DNA of 64,000 nt from Dromiciops gliroides (GCF_019393635.1 NC_057864.1:448092822-448156821), one strand, 5' to 3'. Positions 24,897 through 36,137 are shown, counted from the stretch's first letter. Notes: generated by a model from the sequence alone, not told the origin. Numbers and translations: made by a program.

Positions 24897-25834
24897 TACA
24901 CACACACGCCCTGAGACAAAGACATAAACCTAGAGCCAGTCTGAAGCTCCCCTTCCATTCTACCCCCACCTCACTCCATTCCCCGCCCCCAAGGCCCATG
25001 CTCTGTCAGTTTTCGTCCCACGGATTTTATCCGTTGGCACATTAAGGTCTTATGGGTTCTTAAATGCTAAGACATTAAACCCCTCGCAACAGTGAACAGC
25101 ACGAATGCTTCAGACAGGGTGATTTGGGCCTGTCTTAGAGCAATGGGAGCATAACGAGGTTCCTTGCCCAGGAGGCTTGATCTACAACTCCTTTCTCCCA
25201 CTTGAACGTGACTCCCCTCCTGGTTGCCCGGACCTCCCAGACGCATAGCAGAGCTATTGGAGAGAGGGTCGTCGGGAATGTCTCCAGGCCGGCTCTGATC
25301 ATTCGTCAAAAATTCGGCTTTCAGATTTACAAAACGCCTTAGGAATTAATGCAGGCTGAGTGGACGCTAAGTATTCCTCATCTGCCCAGATCCGGCGAAC
25401 CCAGACTTTCCCTCAGTAAAAGACAAATGCCTCCTTGGGTGTCTGCGCTGGCCTCGAGTATGTTATCCTTGGGGGCCCAGGGGCCTAAGTCTACCGAAGA
25501 CCTGCGGGAAAGCTCTCCGTTTTGAGTCTATTTCTGCTTTTGGAATAAAATAGATTAAAAGGTCCTTTCATGGAAATAAGGACAGACCCAGAACACAGGA
25601 ATCTTTGAATAGCTTTCTTTAATCGCCAGGTCTGAGGGAGCCCGTCTTCCCATTAACTCTGGAGTGGCTTACTCTCGGTGGACTTACGATCCAGAGTCCC
25701 ACAGTCACTGTTGTCCTTGTCAGGGTCCTTAACTTTCAGTCTCCACTAAAGGCTTCTTTCTGGGAGCTCTGGGATGCATTCCCACTCCCCCAGCCCCAGC
25801 CCCACCCCCATTTGTGGCCATTGTCTCTTCAGGG

Positions 25835-25852
25835 AGTATATATGTGTATATG

Positions 25853-25927
<75 letters not shown>
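25835..25927. repeat. (TA)n microsatellite
   Basis: Over 90 bases of TA with a few TG/CA interruptions. It is self-complementary. Confidence 0.96.
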
Positions 25928-25929
<2 letters not shown>

Positions 25930-26991
25930 TCCTTTTATTTTCTTTTCCTAACTTTCACCCCTGTATCGACATCGACCCCTTGGGTCTTCTCGTTACGTAT
26001 CCCAAAACCTTGATGTGAATTTCCGTGAATCAACTAGATCATACATCCCTATCGTTTTAGACAGAAAGCTTCCCCCCCCAAAAAAAAAAAGTTGCCGAAA
26101 TTTCTACCGCCTTTTTCTTACCCTTCAAGCCCTGTTCTTCCAAAGAAGAAGGTAGATTCAGCAAGTTTCTTTAAAAAAAAATCATCCCTCATTAGAACTG
26201 GAATAGGGCATAGAAAAGTTAACAGTCACAAGGCTGCCCCCCCGTGACGATTCTCTGAAACAGCATTGCCTTCTGGATAACTTTTGGGCGGCTTTATCTC
26301 TTTTGAACTTATGTCATCTGTGGTCGAAAAGTTATTGAAACCAGTTATTTTAGTCCACAAGAAGTGAGCGGGGGAGGAGCGGATATGGTCCCCGGCGAAA
26401 CATTCTCCTGCACAGAGACGCTGGAGAATTTATGCAGTGTGTTCTTCCAGTCCCTTCTATGAACATTTGTCATAGCCGTGCTTTGTAAATTCCTCATCTT
26501 CTCCCCTACCCACCAAGGCCACCCTGCCCCCACCCACTCTTCTCTTTTCGTTTTCGGTTCTGCAACAATAGCTCTGGCTGCTGGAGTTTGCCCGATGATA
26601 TAATTCAAAAGGCATTCACCAGCAGACCAAGGGCCAAGTTATCAAAGAGTTCAACTTTTTTTTTTTTTAAAGCTGTTTACTATTCAGGAAATTTGGTAAT
26701 TATTTTTTTTTCTCTCCACGTAGTGGTATTACCCTCTCCCTTTTGATATTAGATCCTCTATGGCCCCTAGCTTCGTGCTTTAGGGGGAGGAGAAAGATGA
26801 AGGGGTTGGAGTCAAGCATCAGAATGTCCTATACTTCTTGTTATCAGAGTTGCTTTTCAAACCAGCTGAGGGCTTCCCACAAAAGAGTAAGCCACAAAGC
26901 TAGCCCACATTCTCCATCCATGGTTATGGGAGAATGAAGGAAAGCTCCAGTTCTATTTAGTCTACCTTTTACTTGATTCTCTTTAGCATTT

Positions 26992-27175
26992 TATACCACA
27001 TGTTTTTTTATTATTATTTTTATTTTTTTGGTGAGGCAATTGGGGTTAAGTGACTTGCCCAGGGTCACACAGCTAGTAAATATTAAGTGTCTGAGGCCGG
27101 ATTTGAACTCAGATACTCCTGAATCCAGGGCCAGTGCTTTATCCACTGCGCCATTTAGCTGCCCTATACCACATG
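26992..27175 (-). mobile_element. Young WSINE1-type SINE with target-site duplication
   Basis: A T-rich tail and GTGAGGCAATTGGGGTTAAG lead to ATCCACTGCGCCATTTAGCT, the reverse complement of the SINE. An exact 11-base direct repeat TATACCACATG flanks it (26992-27002 and 27165-27175). This is the first young repeat of the repeat-dense right block. Confidence 0.95.
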
Positions 27176-28075
27176 GTTCAAAAAATATATATTTTATTTT
27201 CCCCGATTTCACGTAAAAACAAGGTCTAACATTCATTTTTTTTTTAATTTGAGTTCCAAATTCTCTCCCTCCCTTCCTCCTTACCCACTTGCTGAGGTGG
27301 TAAGCAATCTGATATAGGTTATACATGTGCAATCATGCAAAACATATTTCCATATTAGTCACATGGTGAAAGAAAACAGACAAAAAACACCATGAAAAAA
27401 ATAAAGCAAAAAATAGTATGCTTTGATTTGCATTCAGATGCCATCCTTCTTTCTAAGGAGGTGGAGAAAATTTTTCATCGTGAGTCCTTTGAAATTGTCT
27501 TTGCTGAGAATTGTATTTTATTGCTGAGAATTGTATTGTGAGAATAGCTGTCAATCACAATTGATCATCTTATAATATTGCTGTTACTGTGTACAATGTT
27601 CTCTTGGTTCTGCTTACTTCATTTTGCATCAGTTCATGTAAGTTTTTCCAGGTTTTCCGAAAGCAACCTGCTTGTCATTTCTTATAGCACAATAGTATTA
27701 CAAAAATATACCACTAGTCAGCCATTTCCAGATTGATGAACAACTCCTCAGTTTCTTCTTTGCTACCACAAAAAGAGCTGCTATAAATATTTTTGTAAAA
27801 ATGAATCTTTTTCCCTTAAAAAAATCTCTTTGGGATACAGACCTAGTAGTGGTATGGCTGAGTAAAAGGGTATGCACAGTTTTATAGCCCATTGAGCATA
27901 GTTCCAAATTGCTCTCCAGAATAGTTAGATGAGTTTACAATGCCACCAACAGTGCATTAATGTCCCAATTTCCCCACATTCCCTCTAACACTTATCCCTT
28001 TCCTTTTCTGTAATATTAACCAATCTGATCAGTGTGAAGTGTATACTATATAATGGATATTTCTCTGCATCCCTC
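27176..28075 (-). mobile_element. L1-type LINE 3' UTR
   Basis: On the minus strand it ends with the marsupial L1-type terminal motif, seen here reversed as GCAATCTGATATAGGTTATA and ATGTGCAATCATGCAAAACA. Further right lie AGAGCTGCTATAAATATTTT, GGGATACAGACCTAGTAGTG and CCAAATTGCTCTCCAGAAT. This order matches L1 3' UTRs. It includes a small tandem duplication of TTGCTGAGAATTGTATT at about 27502-27538. Confidence 0.8.
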
Positions 28076-28508
28076 CCCCAAGAGCTTATGTTTGAAGAAT
28101 TGAGATGTATAGGAAAAAGTGAGTGTGTGGGCATCAAAGATATTTTTGTGGGCTGTTCATACTGCAATGCTTATACTCACTAAAACTATGCAATATTCTG
28201 TACTGACTTATTTTCCCAACTAAATATAAAGGTCCTTGGGGTCGGGCACTATATCATACTTCTATTTTTTTTTTGAACCCACAGTGACATTGGGTGTGTG
28301 TATGCATTTTTTATCTTCTTAGAATTCCTAGCATTCCTTCAAAACACAGCTCAGGTATCTACTCCTACATAAGGTCTTTTCTCTGATGCCCTCAACTGCT
28401 AGTGCTTCTTCTTTCCAATGGCTTCATGTACACTTAGTATCTGCATATATCTGTATTTATTATTTCTCCCAATAATAATGTAAGGAACTTGGGGGCAGTG
28501 ATTGTTTC
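28076..28508. other. Noncoding DNA with an L2-like 3' part
   Basis: AACACAGCTCAGGTATCTAC, CTCTGATGCCCTCAACTGC and AATGTAAGGAACTTGGGGGC resemble the L2 3' UTR leading into its tail. Confidence 0.5.
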
Positions 28509-28737
<229 letters not shown>

Positions 28738-28806
28738 GTCTTTGTATACTCAGCACTCAGCAGAGTGCCTGGTATATTAAACAGTAAGTCCTCGTTGATT
28801 GATTGG
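28738..28806 (+). mobile_element. L2-like LINE tail beyond the microsatellite
   Basis: TTGTCTTTGTATACTCAGCA, AGAGTGCCTGGTATATTAAA and GTTGATTGATTGG are the usual end of the L2-type tail. The part before the microsatellite supplies its start. Confidence 0.65.
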
Positions 28807-28837
28807 TAAAGCAGTACTGGGCATACAGAAGGCTCTC

Positions 28838-29009
28838 AAAAAAGCATTTGAAGGGTAGCTAGGTGGCACAGTGGATAGAGCACCGACCCTGGAGTCAGGA
28901 GGACCTGAGTTCAAATCCGACCTCAGACACTTGACACTTACTAGCTGGGTGACCCTAGGCAAGTCACTTAACCCCAACTGCCTCACACACACACAAAAAA
29001 AAGCATTTG
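28838..29009 (+). mobile_element. Young WSINE1-type SINE with target-site duplication
   Basis: GGTAGCTAGGTGGCACAGTG to CCCCAACTGCCTC, with an ACACACA/A tail. It is flanked by an exact AAAAAAGCATTTG (28838-28850 and 28997-29009). Confidence 0.93.
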
Positions 29010-29017
29010 CTAGTTGA

Positions 29018-29115
29018 TGACTTCTTTGGGTCTCAGTTCTCTCATCTATAGAGCAAGGGGTTGGATTAGATGATATTCAATACTGCTTTTCATTCTAGAT
29101 CCTATTATTCTCTCT
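29018..29115 (+). mobile_element. MIR/THER tail fragment
   Basis: GGGTCTCAGTTCTCTCATCT is followed by GGGTTGGATTAGATGATATT and CATTCTAGATCC. Confidence 0.6.
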
Positions 29116-29948
29116 TATTAATTGATTATCTTTGGGTGTGAGGTTGGAGATTCATATGAGAATGTGCTCTAATCTAGCATCCATTATGGTAAAGAGTAGA
29201 GGTTCTCCTTCTTCATACTATAATTATTAGGTAACCCCTTGAAATGGATTTACTAAATATCCTGGCAAATGGTCCAAGAAATGTATTTTCCAGAGAGTAT
29301 GACCCATAGAGTTAGGGGAATTTTTATGGGGTAGACCTATTCCAAAAAACTGTATTCCTTTCATTACCCTGATATTGATCCTGCCCAAAATGCCTTCTGT
29401 CTGCTCTCCTTCCAAATGAACTAAATTAAACAAAACTTCTGACTAACTAAAACAACCTTCCCCCTACTCTTGCTTATTCTCTTCCTTTGGTTATCAAGGC
29501 ACTTCGTTCTCCTTCTACCAGACTGACCACTCCTTAGTCTTCATTACTAGATATTTAGTTATATCTTGTCCATTTAAGTGTAGGTGTCTCTCATCTTGAG
29601 CCCTCTTCTCTTCTCTACACATTCTCTCTCTTGGTAATTTGATCATTTGCTATGGACTCAGTGATCACCTCTATGTAAACAATTTCCACCATACATGCAT
29701 GCATGCATGCATATGTATATATGTGTATATATACACACATATATACCACTGAATATTATATGTATTATATATAATACCCAGTGGGTATATATGTATATAA
29801 TATCCAGTGGTATTCTCTGAAGAGAACAGTTCCACATTGCCAAATACTTGCTAAACAAAAATGTCTCACAGATATCTCAAATTCACTAAGTCCAAAATGG
29901 AACTCATTTTTCTACCCTAAATCCATTCCTCTTTCAAACTTCCTCATT
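29116..29948. other. Noncoding DNA with a TATG-rich block
   Basis: No gene is supported. At 29692-29812 there is ATGC/TATA-rich sequence with partial duplications of ATAATACCCAGTGG and ATAATATCCAGTGG. Confidence 0.5.
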
Positions 29949-29957
29949 TTTTCTTTC

Positions 29958-30051
<94 letters not shown>

Positions 30052-30052
30052 A
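29949..30052. repeat. (TTTC)n microsatellite
   Basis: About 25 TTTC units directly adjoin the tail of the minus-strand SINE at 30053. Confidence 0.97.
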
Positions 30053-30193
30053 TTTTTGGTGAGGCAACTGGGGTTAAGTGACTTGCCTAGGGTCACACAG
30101 CTAGTAATTGTTAAGTTTCTGAGGTCAAATTTGAACTCAGGTCCTCCTGACTCCAGGGCCAGTGTTCTATCCACTGCGGCACCTAGCTGCCCC
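30053..30193 (-). mobile_element. WSINE1-type SINE, minus strand
   Basis: GGTGAGGCAACTGGGGTTAA to CGGCACCTAGCTGCC. The head is followed by a long C-run, and the tail side has become the TTTC repeat. No clear target duplication. Confidence 0.9.
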
Positions 30194-30209
30194 CCCCCCC
30201 CTTATTTCT

Positions 30210-30580
30210 TTTGAGGGCACCATCATTTACACAGTCTCTCAGGTTCATAATCTTAGAGTTAGTCTTGACTTTTCCTTATTCCTCAGCACTCATTATCTAA
30301 TCAACTACCAAATCATATTGATGCTATCTCCACAACATCTCTCACATTCATTCTCTTCTTTCCACTGACACAGTCATTATTCTGATACAGGCTCCAAGTC
30401 ATCCCTCTATTACAATAGTACAAGGTCTTTCTAATTGGTCTTCCTGCTTTCAGTCTTTCCCCCTCTACAATCCACTCTCCAGAGTAACCAAATTAACATT
30501 TCAAAGACTTCGAATAATCTAGGTCTGATACTGCTTTCTGGTTCCAGTGACTTTGCTTTGCCTTTAAAATAAAATAAAAT
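30210..30580 (+). mobile_element. L2-like LINE 3' region
   Basis: CTTAGAGTTAGTCTTGACTT, ACTACCAAATCATATTGATG, CTAATTGGTCTTCCTGC and TCTGATACTGCTTTCTGG are the worn L2 3' sequence. A SINE interrupts it at about 30583. Confidence 0.6.
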
Positions 30581-30582
30581 AA

Positions 30583-30757
30583 AGGGGGCAGCTGGGGGTG
30601 GGGCGGCAGCTAGGTGGTGCAAAGCAGCTGGCCCTGGATTCAGGAGGACCTGAGTTCAAATGTAGCCTCAGACACTTGACACTTACTAGCTGTGTCACCC
30701 TAGGCAAGTCACTTAACCCTCATTGCCTCACAAAACAAAACAAAAATTAAATTAAAT
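30583..30757 (+). mobile_element. WSINE1-type SINE with altered head
   Basis: The 5' part carries GGGGCAGCTGGGGGTGGGGC before a second CGGCAGCTAGGTGGTGC. The head looks duplicated, and the GTGGATAAA segment is lost. The rest follows consensus to CCCTCATTGCCTCAC with an AAAAC tail. Confidence 0.85.
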
Positions 30758-30770
30758 TAAAACTCAGTGT

Positions 30771-30872
30771 GGCTTTTAATGTCATCCACAATCTGAATCT
30801 CACTTACTTTTTCTAGACATTTCATATTACTCTCTCACACACAGTCTGGATTATTGACTATTACTCAAACTT
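30771..30872 (+). repeat. 102-bp duplicated segment, copy 1
   Basis: From GGCTTTTAATGTCATCCACA to ATTACTCAAACTT. It matches 31952-32053 at 97 of 102 positions with no gap. The sequence itself looks like worn L2 3' UTR. Confidence 0.93.
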
Positions 30873-31119
30873 AATGTGTCATCTCTTGTCTTACTTCCTT
30901 TATATAGTTGAACTATATAGATCAACTAACAGTTATAGTATGAAGCAGTAGAACCTCTACTCTTTACCAGAAGTCTCCCACACCTTCTTTGAGTCCTATT
31001 TCCTTGAAAGCTCATTTCAGGTGCACCCTCCTAATTAAATAAACCTTTGGTGAGATTCTTCAGGATGTTACTGCTTTTTTCCTCCCGAAATACTTTGTGT
31101 TTTCTTTTCTCTGTACTTG

Positions 31120-31500
31120 TTGCATTCTTCTCGAGTCCTTCTTGTTTCCTCTCCAGGCTATACTCTTGACTTTCTCTACAATGCCCCAGAAACCACTTCA
31201 TCCTGGACTCCACTCCAACCCTGGAATTCACATACTGGAAGTACCCTCCCAAGCCTCTGTTCTTTCCCTCAGATTGGATGGCTCTTTCCAGAACTTCTAT
31301 TTAAGGAGGGAGCCCAGGCCAAGCATGTCTCTCCCCTTACTCCTGCTTTTCAGATACCTTTTTGTGTATGTTCTTTATCCCTATTAGAATGCCACTTCCT
31401 TGAGGTACTATTTTTCTTTCTGCTTGCATATGAATTCTCAGCACTTTGCACAGTACCTGGCACATTGTAAGTGCTTAATAAATACTTCTTGAAGGATTTT
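31120..31500 (+). mobile_element. Interspersed repeat with L2-like tail
   Basis: The body runs CTACAATGCCCCAGAAACCA, TGGACTCCACTCC, TTCTTTCCCTCAGATTGG, CTATTTAAGGAGGGAGCCCA and GCATGTCTCTCCCC. The tail is CTTGAGGTACTATTTTTC, GCACAGTACCTGGCACATTG and TGCTTAATAAATACTT. The tail is L2-like and the body is a repeat I believe recurs in marsupial genomes but cannot name. Two long reading frames across it are not convincing genes. Confidence 0.5.
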
Positions 31501-31509
31501 TTTGTCTGT

Positions 31510-31580
31510 GCCCCCCTTCCCCCAAGCCCAGCACAGTGCTTTACACATAGTGGGTGCCTAGTAAATGTTAAATTGAATTG
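31510..31580 (+). mobile_element. L2-like tail fragment
   Basis: AAGCCCAGCACAGTGCTTTA, ACATAGTGGGTGCCTAGTAA and ATTGAATTGAA. Confidence 0.6.
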
Positions 31581-31689
31581 AATCAGAACCAGAATAAATT
31601 TTCTAGAGCATATCAGTTGATAAAATAGCACCAAGTACACAAAATTGCAAGATACAGTATCATAAATACACCATATAGTTATTATTTTA

Positions 31690-31945
31690 ATTCCTTCCTC
31701 TCTCCTTCCCTCCTTTCCTTCTTTCTTCCTCCCTCCTCCCTTTCTTCTTTACTTTCTCTCTTCCTTCTTTCCTCCCACTCCCTCCTTTCCTCCCTTCTTC
31801 CTTTGCTTTTTCCTTTTTCCCTTCCTCCCTCCTTCTTTCCTCTTTTTCCTTCCCTCCCTCTCCTCCTTTACTTCTTCCTTTCTCCTTCTTCCCTCCCTCC
31901 CTCCTTCCCTTCTTCCTTCCTTTTTTTTTCTTTCCCTTCTTCCTG
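31690..31945. repeat. CT-rich low-complexity tract
   Basis: About 250 bases of almost pure pyrimidine (CCTT, TCCC, CTTT mixtures). It accounts for the Lys/Arg/Glu-rich frame on the opposite strand. Confidence 0.93.
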
Positions 31946-31951
31946 ACTCAA

Positions 31952-32053
31952 GGCTTTTAATGTCATCCACAATCTGAATCTCACTTACTTTTTCGAGACA
32001 TCTCATATTACTCTCTCCCACACAGACTGGATTATTGACTATTACTCTAACTT
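31952..32053 (+). repeat. 102-bp duplicated segment, copy 2
   Basis: An ungapped copy of 30771-30872 with five substitutions, abutting the CT-rich tract. Outside these limits the two copies diverge at once. Confidence 0.93.
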
Positions 32054-33452
32054 TTTCCATTTCTCATTATAAATTTCCCCAGAGAAAGATAGGTATCTTA
32101 AGTCAAAATGTGGATTGTCTTGTTCTTTTCCAAATAGAAAATCTTTCAGTTGTTTTTGTTTTTTAGAACTGCCCTCTCATCTGCATTAGCACAAGACATA
32201 CTTATCATTAAAATATGTAGACCAACCTTTGCTTCTGGGTTTTCTATCCTTTGATGCCTCAACTATAGTTACTTCACAGTTTCAAAAAGCCTCAAAGCTC
32301 TGATGCCTAGTCACTGAAGCACACTGCACTGAGTTTGATCTTGAATCCGCAAAACCACATTTTAAGTGTTGTATGTGATGTTGTAGAGGTCAAATGATTG
32401 CACAAGTATATGTGGTATGAGTTTTAAACAAAGATACTGATTTCTAACAAATGTATAAGCACTTACACTTACAAATGGGTGTTGTCTTTCAAAGTATGAA
32501 AGAAAATCTCAGTGTGTTGCTTTTTTGCCACAAGTATGTCAAAGACAATTTATTAATTACTTCCAAGCATTTCTGCTTAGAGAGGAAGAAAATCAAAGGG
32601 TGAAATTTCTTCCTGTTGGTTATAGTGCTTTCTCCCACAACCAATGAAACAATTTACATCACTTACAATTTATAGTGATCAGAACACAGACAAAATTCTA
32701 CAGAAAGATAAAACAAGGATACAAAGTTTAATTTGGGGACTTTTGACTGATTCTTGGAGATGTCTTTTTGGAAAACTGTCAGGTCCAGAGTATGACAAAA
32801 AGGTCACATTTCCAGATTTAGTCCATGATAAAATTAAGGGATACTTGCTTTGGTTAACAAAGGAACAGTCCATCTTTAATCATTCTATTTAACATTTCTT
32901 TTTTCAGTCTGGTCAAAGGTAAACTCAAGAAATACCTCTCTTCTCTGGTCCTCACACTACTCTTTTCCAGGAAGGGTTCCTTCTTGACCTTTAGTGAGGC
33001 TAGAAACCAAATAGGTCTTTTTAATAAGAATGAAATCAAGGACTTCAGAATAGGATATTGTCTCTTTGACACTGATATTTTTTTTTAAAGACTAATAAGG
33101 TTTTTCATTCAGATTAGACCAAGGAAAACAGACTAAAATATTGGCAAAATATTATTTATTAATATTTCAGAAAACAAAAACAGGCCAAAGGGCTATATGA
33201 TTTTACCCCACCCCCACCTTCACCCCAAGAGTCTATATATCTACATAATTATTCACATGAGCTAACCATTGCTCAAAACACATTTGGGACCCTTATCTGG
33301 CAATTGTCTGAAGACACGTGAGAAGAACAGATTTCTATGGTGATTTCGGCGGTGGGGTTGGGGATACTTCTATTTTGTTCATATGGGAACTTCTAGAATG
33401 TCCCTCCACAGATACATATTGCAATTCTTCTACAATATATAATAAAGTTATA
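32054..33452. other. Single-copy AT-rich noncoding DNA
   Basis: No gene or repeat is recognised. An 82-residue reading frame at 32644-32892 has no recognisable domain and an overlapping frame on the other strand. Confidence 0.45.
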
Positions 33453-33656
33453 ATATATTAAATCATTGGGGTGGCTAGGTGGCGCAGTGGATAAAGCACC
33501 AGCCCTGGAGTCAGGAGTACCTGAATTCAAATCCGGCCTCAGACACTTAACACTTACTAGCTGTGTGACCCTGGGCAAGTCACTTAACCCCAATTACCTC
33601 ACTAAAAAAGTAAATAAAAATTTTAAAAATTAAAAAATATATATATTAAATCATTG
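33453..33656 (+). mobile_element. Young WSINE1-type SINE with 16-base target duplication
   Basis: GGGGTGGCTAGGTGGCGCAG to CCCCAATTACCTCAC with an A-rich tail. Flanked by an exact ATATATTAAATCATTG (33453-33468 and 33641-33656). Confidence 0.95.
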
Positions 33657-33727
33657 TTTATTATGTTAATCTACGATATAATATATTTATAATATGTGAT
33701 CATGTGATTTATAGAGAATTTGGGGGG

Positions 33728-33835
33728 GGCACTGAGAAGTCAAGTGGCTTGTTGATGGTCACAATGGCCAGACTTAAACCCAGACCTTTCTGACTCAGAA
33801 GCTGGCTCTCCATTCACTTTATTAGGCTACATCTT
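33728..33835 (-). mobile_element. MIR fragment
   Basis: GAGAAGTCAAGTGGCTTGTT, GGTCACAATGGCCAGAC and TTAAACCCAGACCTTTCTGA. Confidence 0.65.
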
Positions 33836-34134
33836 ATACAGCGCTATAAGGTTTACAAGAAGCCTGAACCTGGTTCAGACTCCAAGTATAGGATCCTTTC
33901 TTTTAGATAATAACTAGAGCAAGGTATCATTGGCTATAATCCTCATGGTAATATTGAGCAATGCTTCTTAAATCGTGAGTCACAACCCGTATGAGAGTCT
34001 TGAGAAATTTGGTAACACTAAAAGGTTAGGTATACCTATTTTATATACCTATACACCCGGGGGTCAAGTAAAAATTTCTCAAGTGAAAAGAAGTCTCCAG
34101 TGAAAAAAGTTTAAGAAGCCCTGATATATGGCAA

Positions 34135-34575
34135 AGAATCGGAAATTAAGGGAATGCCCATCAATTAGAGAATGGCTGTACAAGTTGTAGTATGTGAATG
34201 TAAGGGAATACTATTGTTCTGTAAGAAACAATGAGCAGGAGGAGTTCAGAGAAACCTGGAAAGATTTAAGTGGACTGAATTTGAATCAAGTGAGCAGAAC
34301 CAGGAGAACATTGTACACAGAAACAGAAACACTGTGCAATGATCAACTGTGATAGACTTAGCTCTTCTCAGCAATACAGTGATGCAAGACAACTCCAAAT
34401 GATGGAAAATGTTTTCCACATACAGAAAAAAGAACCATGGGTTCTGAATGCAGATTGAACTATACTGTTTCTACTTTTTTTGAGGTTTGCCTCTTTTGTT
34501 CTGATTCTTCTTTCACAACATGACTATGGCAGAAGTTTTTTTTTAATTAAATTTAATTTTTTTAAAAAAGAAGCC
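34135..34575 (+). mobile_element. L1-type LINE 3' UTR
   Basis: AATGCCCATCAATTAGAGAA, CAGAACCAGGAGAACATTGT, CAATGATCAACTGTGATAGA and TTCTGATTCTTCTTTCACAA, ending in AT-rich sequence. The same family recurs at 44930, 48590 and 60105. Confidence 0.8.
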
Positions 34576-34804
34576 CTGATATAGAGGATACCCATCTTTA
34601 CCATCTGACCTATCACTATATCCTCCAGACCCTCAGGCTTTGCCATCAAAACTGACAGTATACCCTAAGACCTCCTGGTACTTGCAATCCTCTCTGTAGC
34701 CAGTTCATTCTATGTGAGTTGCCTCCCCACAATCCTCCTTGAGAGCACTCACTGTGCTTGTTGCATTCAAAACCTTTACAGTGTTAGCATCTACTAAGTA
34801 TAGC

Positions 34805-35165
34805 TAAGGGGCTCAATCATAGAGTGCGGGGCCTGGAGTCAGAAGGACCTGAGTTCAAATCCAGCCTCAGCTACTTACCAGCAATATGACCTTGGGCAAG
34901 TCATTTAACATGTTTTCCTCAGCTTTTTCATCTGTAAAATGGAGATAATAATAGTACCTACCTCCCAAGGTGGTTTCAAGGATCAAATGAGATAATGATT
35001 GTAAAGTGTTTGGCACATAGTGCTATATACATCTGAACTATTATCATTAATACATGCATTTTCATTCATTTATTTAAGCTAATTGGGCCTTCTGAGCATC
35101 AACTGTAACAATATGTGTAAAGCACTTTGCAAATCTTAGAAGTGTTATATAAATCTACAAATGTT
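34805..35165 (+). mobile_element. MIR-type CORE-SINE, near full length
   Basis: GGGGCCTGGAGTCAGAAGGA, TGAGTTCAAATCCAGCC, CTTGGGCAAGTCATTTAAC, CATCTGTAAAATGGAG and GTAAAGTGTTTGGCACATAG follow in MIR order. The 3' part after about 35045 is less certain. Confidence 0.75.
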
Positions 35166-35965
35166 AGTATTATTAATCTGTGAGGACTAGAATTGATACC
35201 TTGGACCCCAAGCTTATTAATAAACATGTATTACTGAAAGTTTAACTGCTATAATTTTAGGTCTGCCTGTACAGAAAAATTAATTCAAAGATCATAGCAG
35301 CATCTTAGCTTTTGTCCTATATTTTACATGCTTTTCCTTGTTTATCCTTCTTCCCCAGTCTTTTTGGTGCATCCCACAATGTGCTGATATGGTAGAGCAA
35401 GGAAAGGGTGTGTTGAACACTCTGACTGACCAATAGGATGCTTTTGTTATTTGCATTTGTCTGATGTACAGTCCTTGAACTAGGACTGATCTGTTACGGT
35501 GGCTCCTTTCTATGCCATTGTGTTGTGATCATGAACCAGAAGACATGGTGTACCCCTTTCTTATTTTGTCTTGATGCTGCTACAGGAGTGAAAATCACAG
35601 ACCATTAGAGAATAGTCAGACCTGATTCCCTACACCTAATGACTCTCTGGGGAGATGCTGACAGTCAATCTGTTTGTGTGCTATTTTGGCTACTGCTAGA
35701 GATGTTACAAGTTGCCCAAAGAAGCTACAATTCACTCATTCATAGGAACTGTAATACACAGGGTGAGTGAAAGAAAAACATCAAGGATAGAAGCCAGCCA
35801 TGGAAGTTGTGGTTTGGGTTGTCTCGATTTGTTAACTGTTATTCAAGTTTATGATGTTGAAAGCAGTGAGAAGAATCCCTGAAGCATTTATTAGCAACTT
35901 GAAAAATACTCTTTTAAGTGGAGCAATGCTCTGAGGCAACCATTCCATTTCCAATTCTTAATGAT
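35166..35965. other. Noncoding DNA, no feature recognised
   Basis: No gene is supported. The compact segment at about 35340-35660 lacks known repeat motifs and could be single-copy or an unrecognised repeat. Confidence 0.4.
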
Positions 35966-35981
35966 GAGTTGAGCATGGCTC

Positions 35982-36137
35982 CTTTTTTTTTTTTTTTTTT
36001 GGTGAGGCAATTGGGGTTAAGTGACTTGCCCAGGGTCACACAGCTAGCAAGTGTCAAGCATCTGAGGCCAGATTTAAACTCAGGTTCTTCTGAATTCAGG
36101 GCTGGTGCTCTATCCACTATGCCACCTAGCTGCCCCT
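35982..36137 (-). mobile_element. WSINE1-type SINE
   Basis: A T-run then GGTGAGGCAATTGGGGTTAA to ATGCCACCTAGCTGCCCC. Target-site repeats are not clear. Confidence 0.92.

Larger units (their letters stand above)
23456..26991. other. Single-copy noncoding DNA with several simple repeats
   Basis: The last part of the repeat-poor left block. No gene is supported. Simple repeats are listed separately. Homopolymer A and T runs occur at about 26080 and 26656. Confidence 0.55.

Noticed and set aside
1..27000. TBX15 coding exons
   Set aside because: No frame on the minus strand resembles a T-box domain or TBX15 N-terminus. Synteny suggests the gene is further left.
32644..32892. 82-residue reading frame in single-copy DNA
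   Set aside because: No domain or splice context, and an equally long frame lies on the opposite strand.
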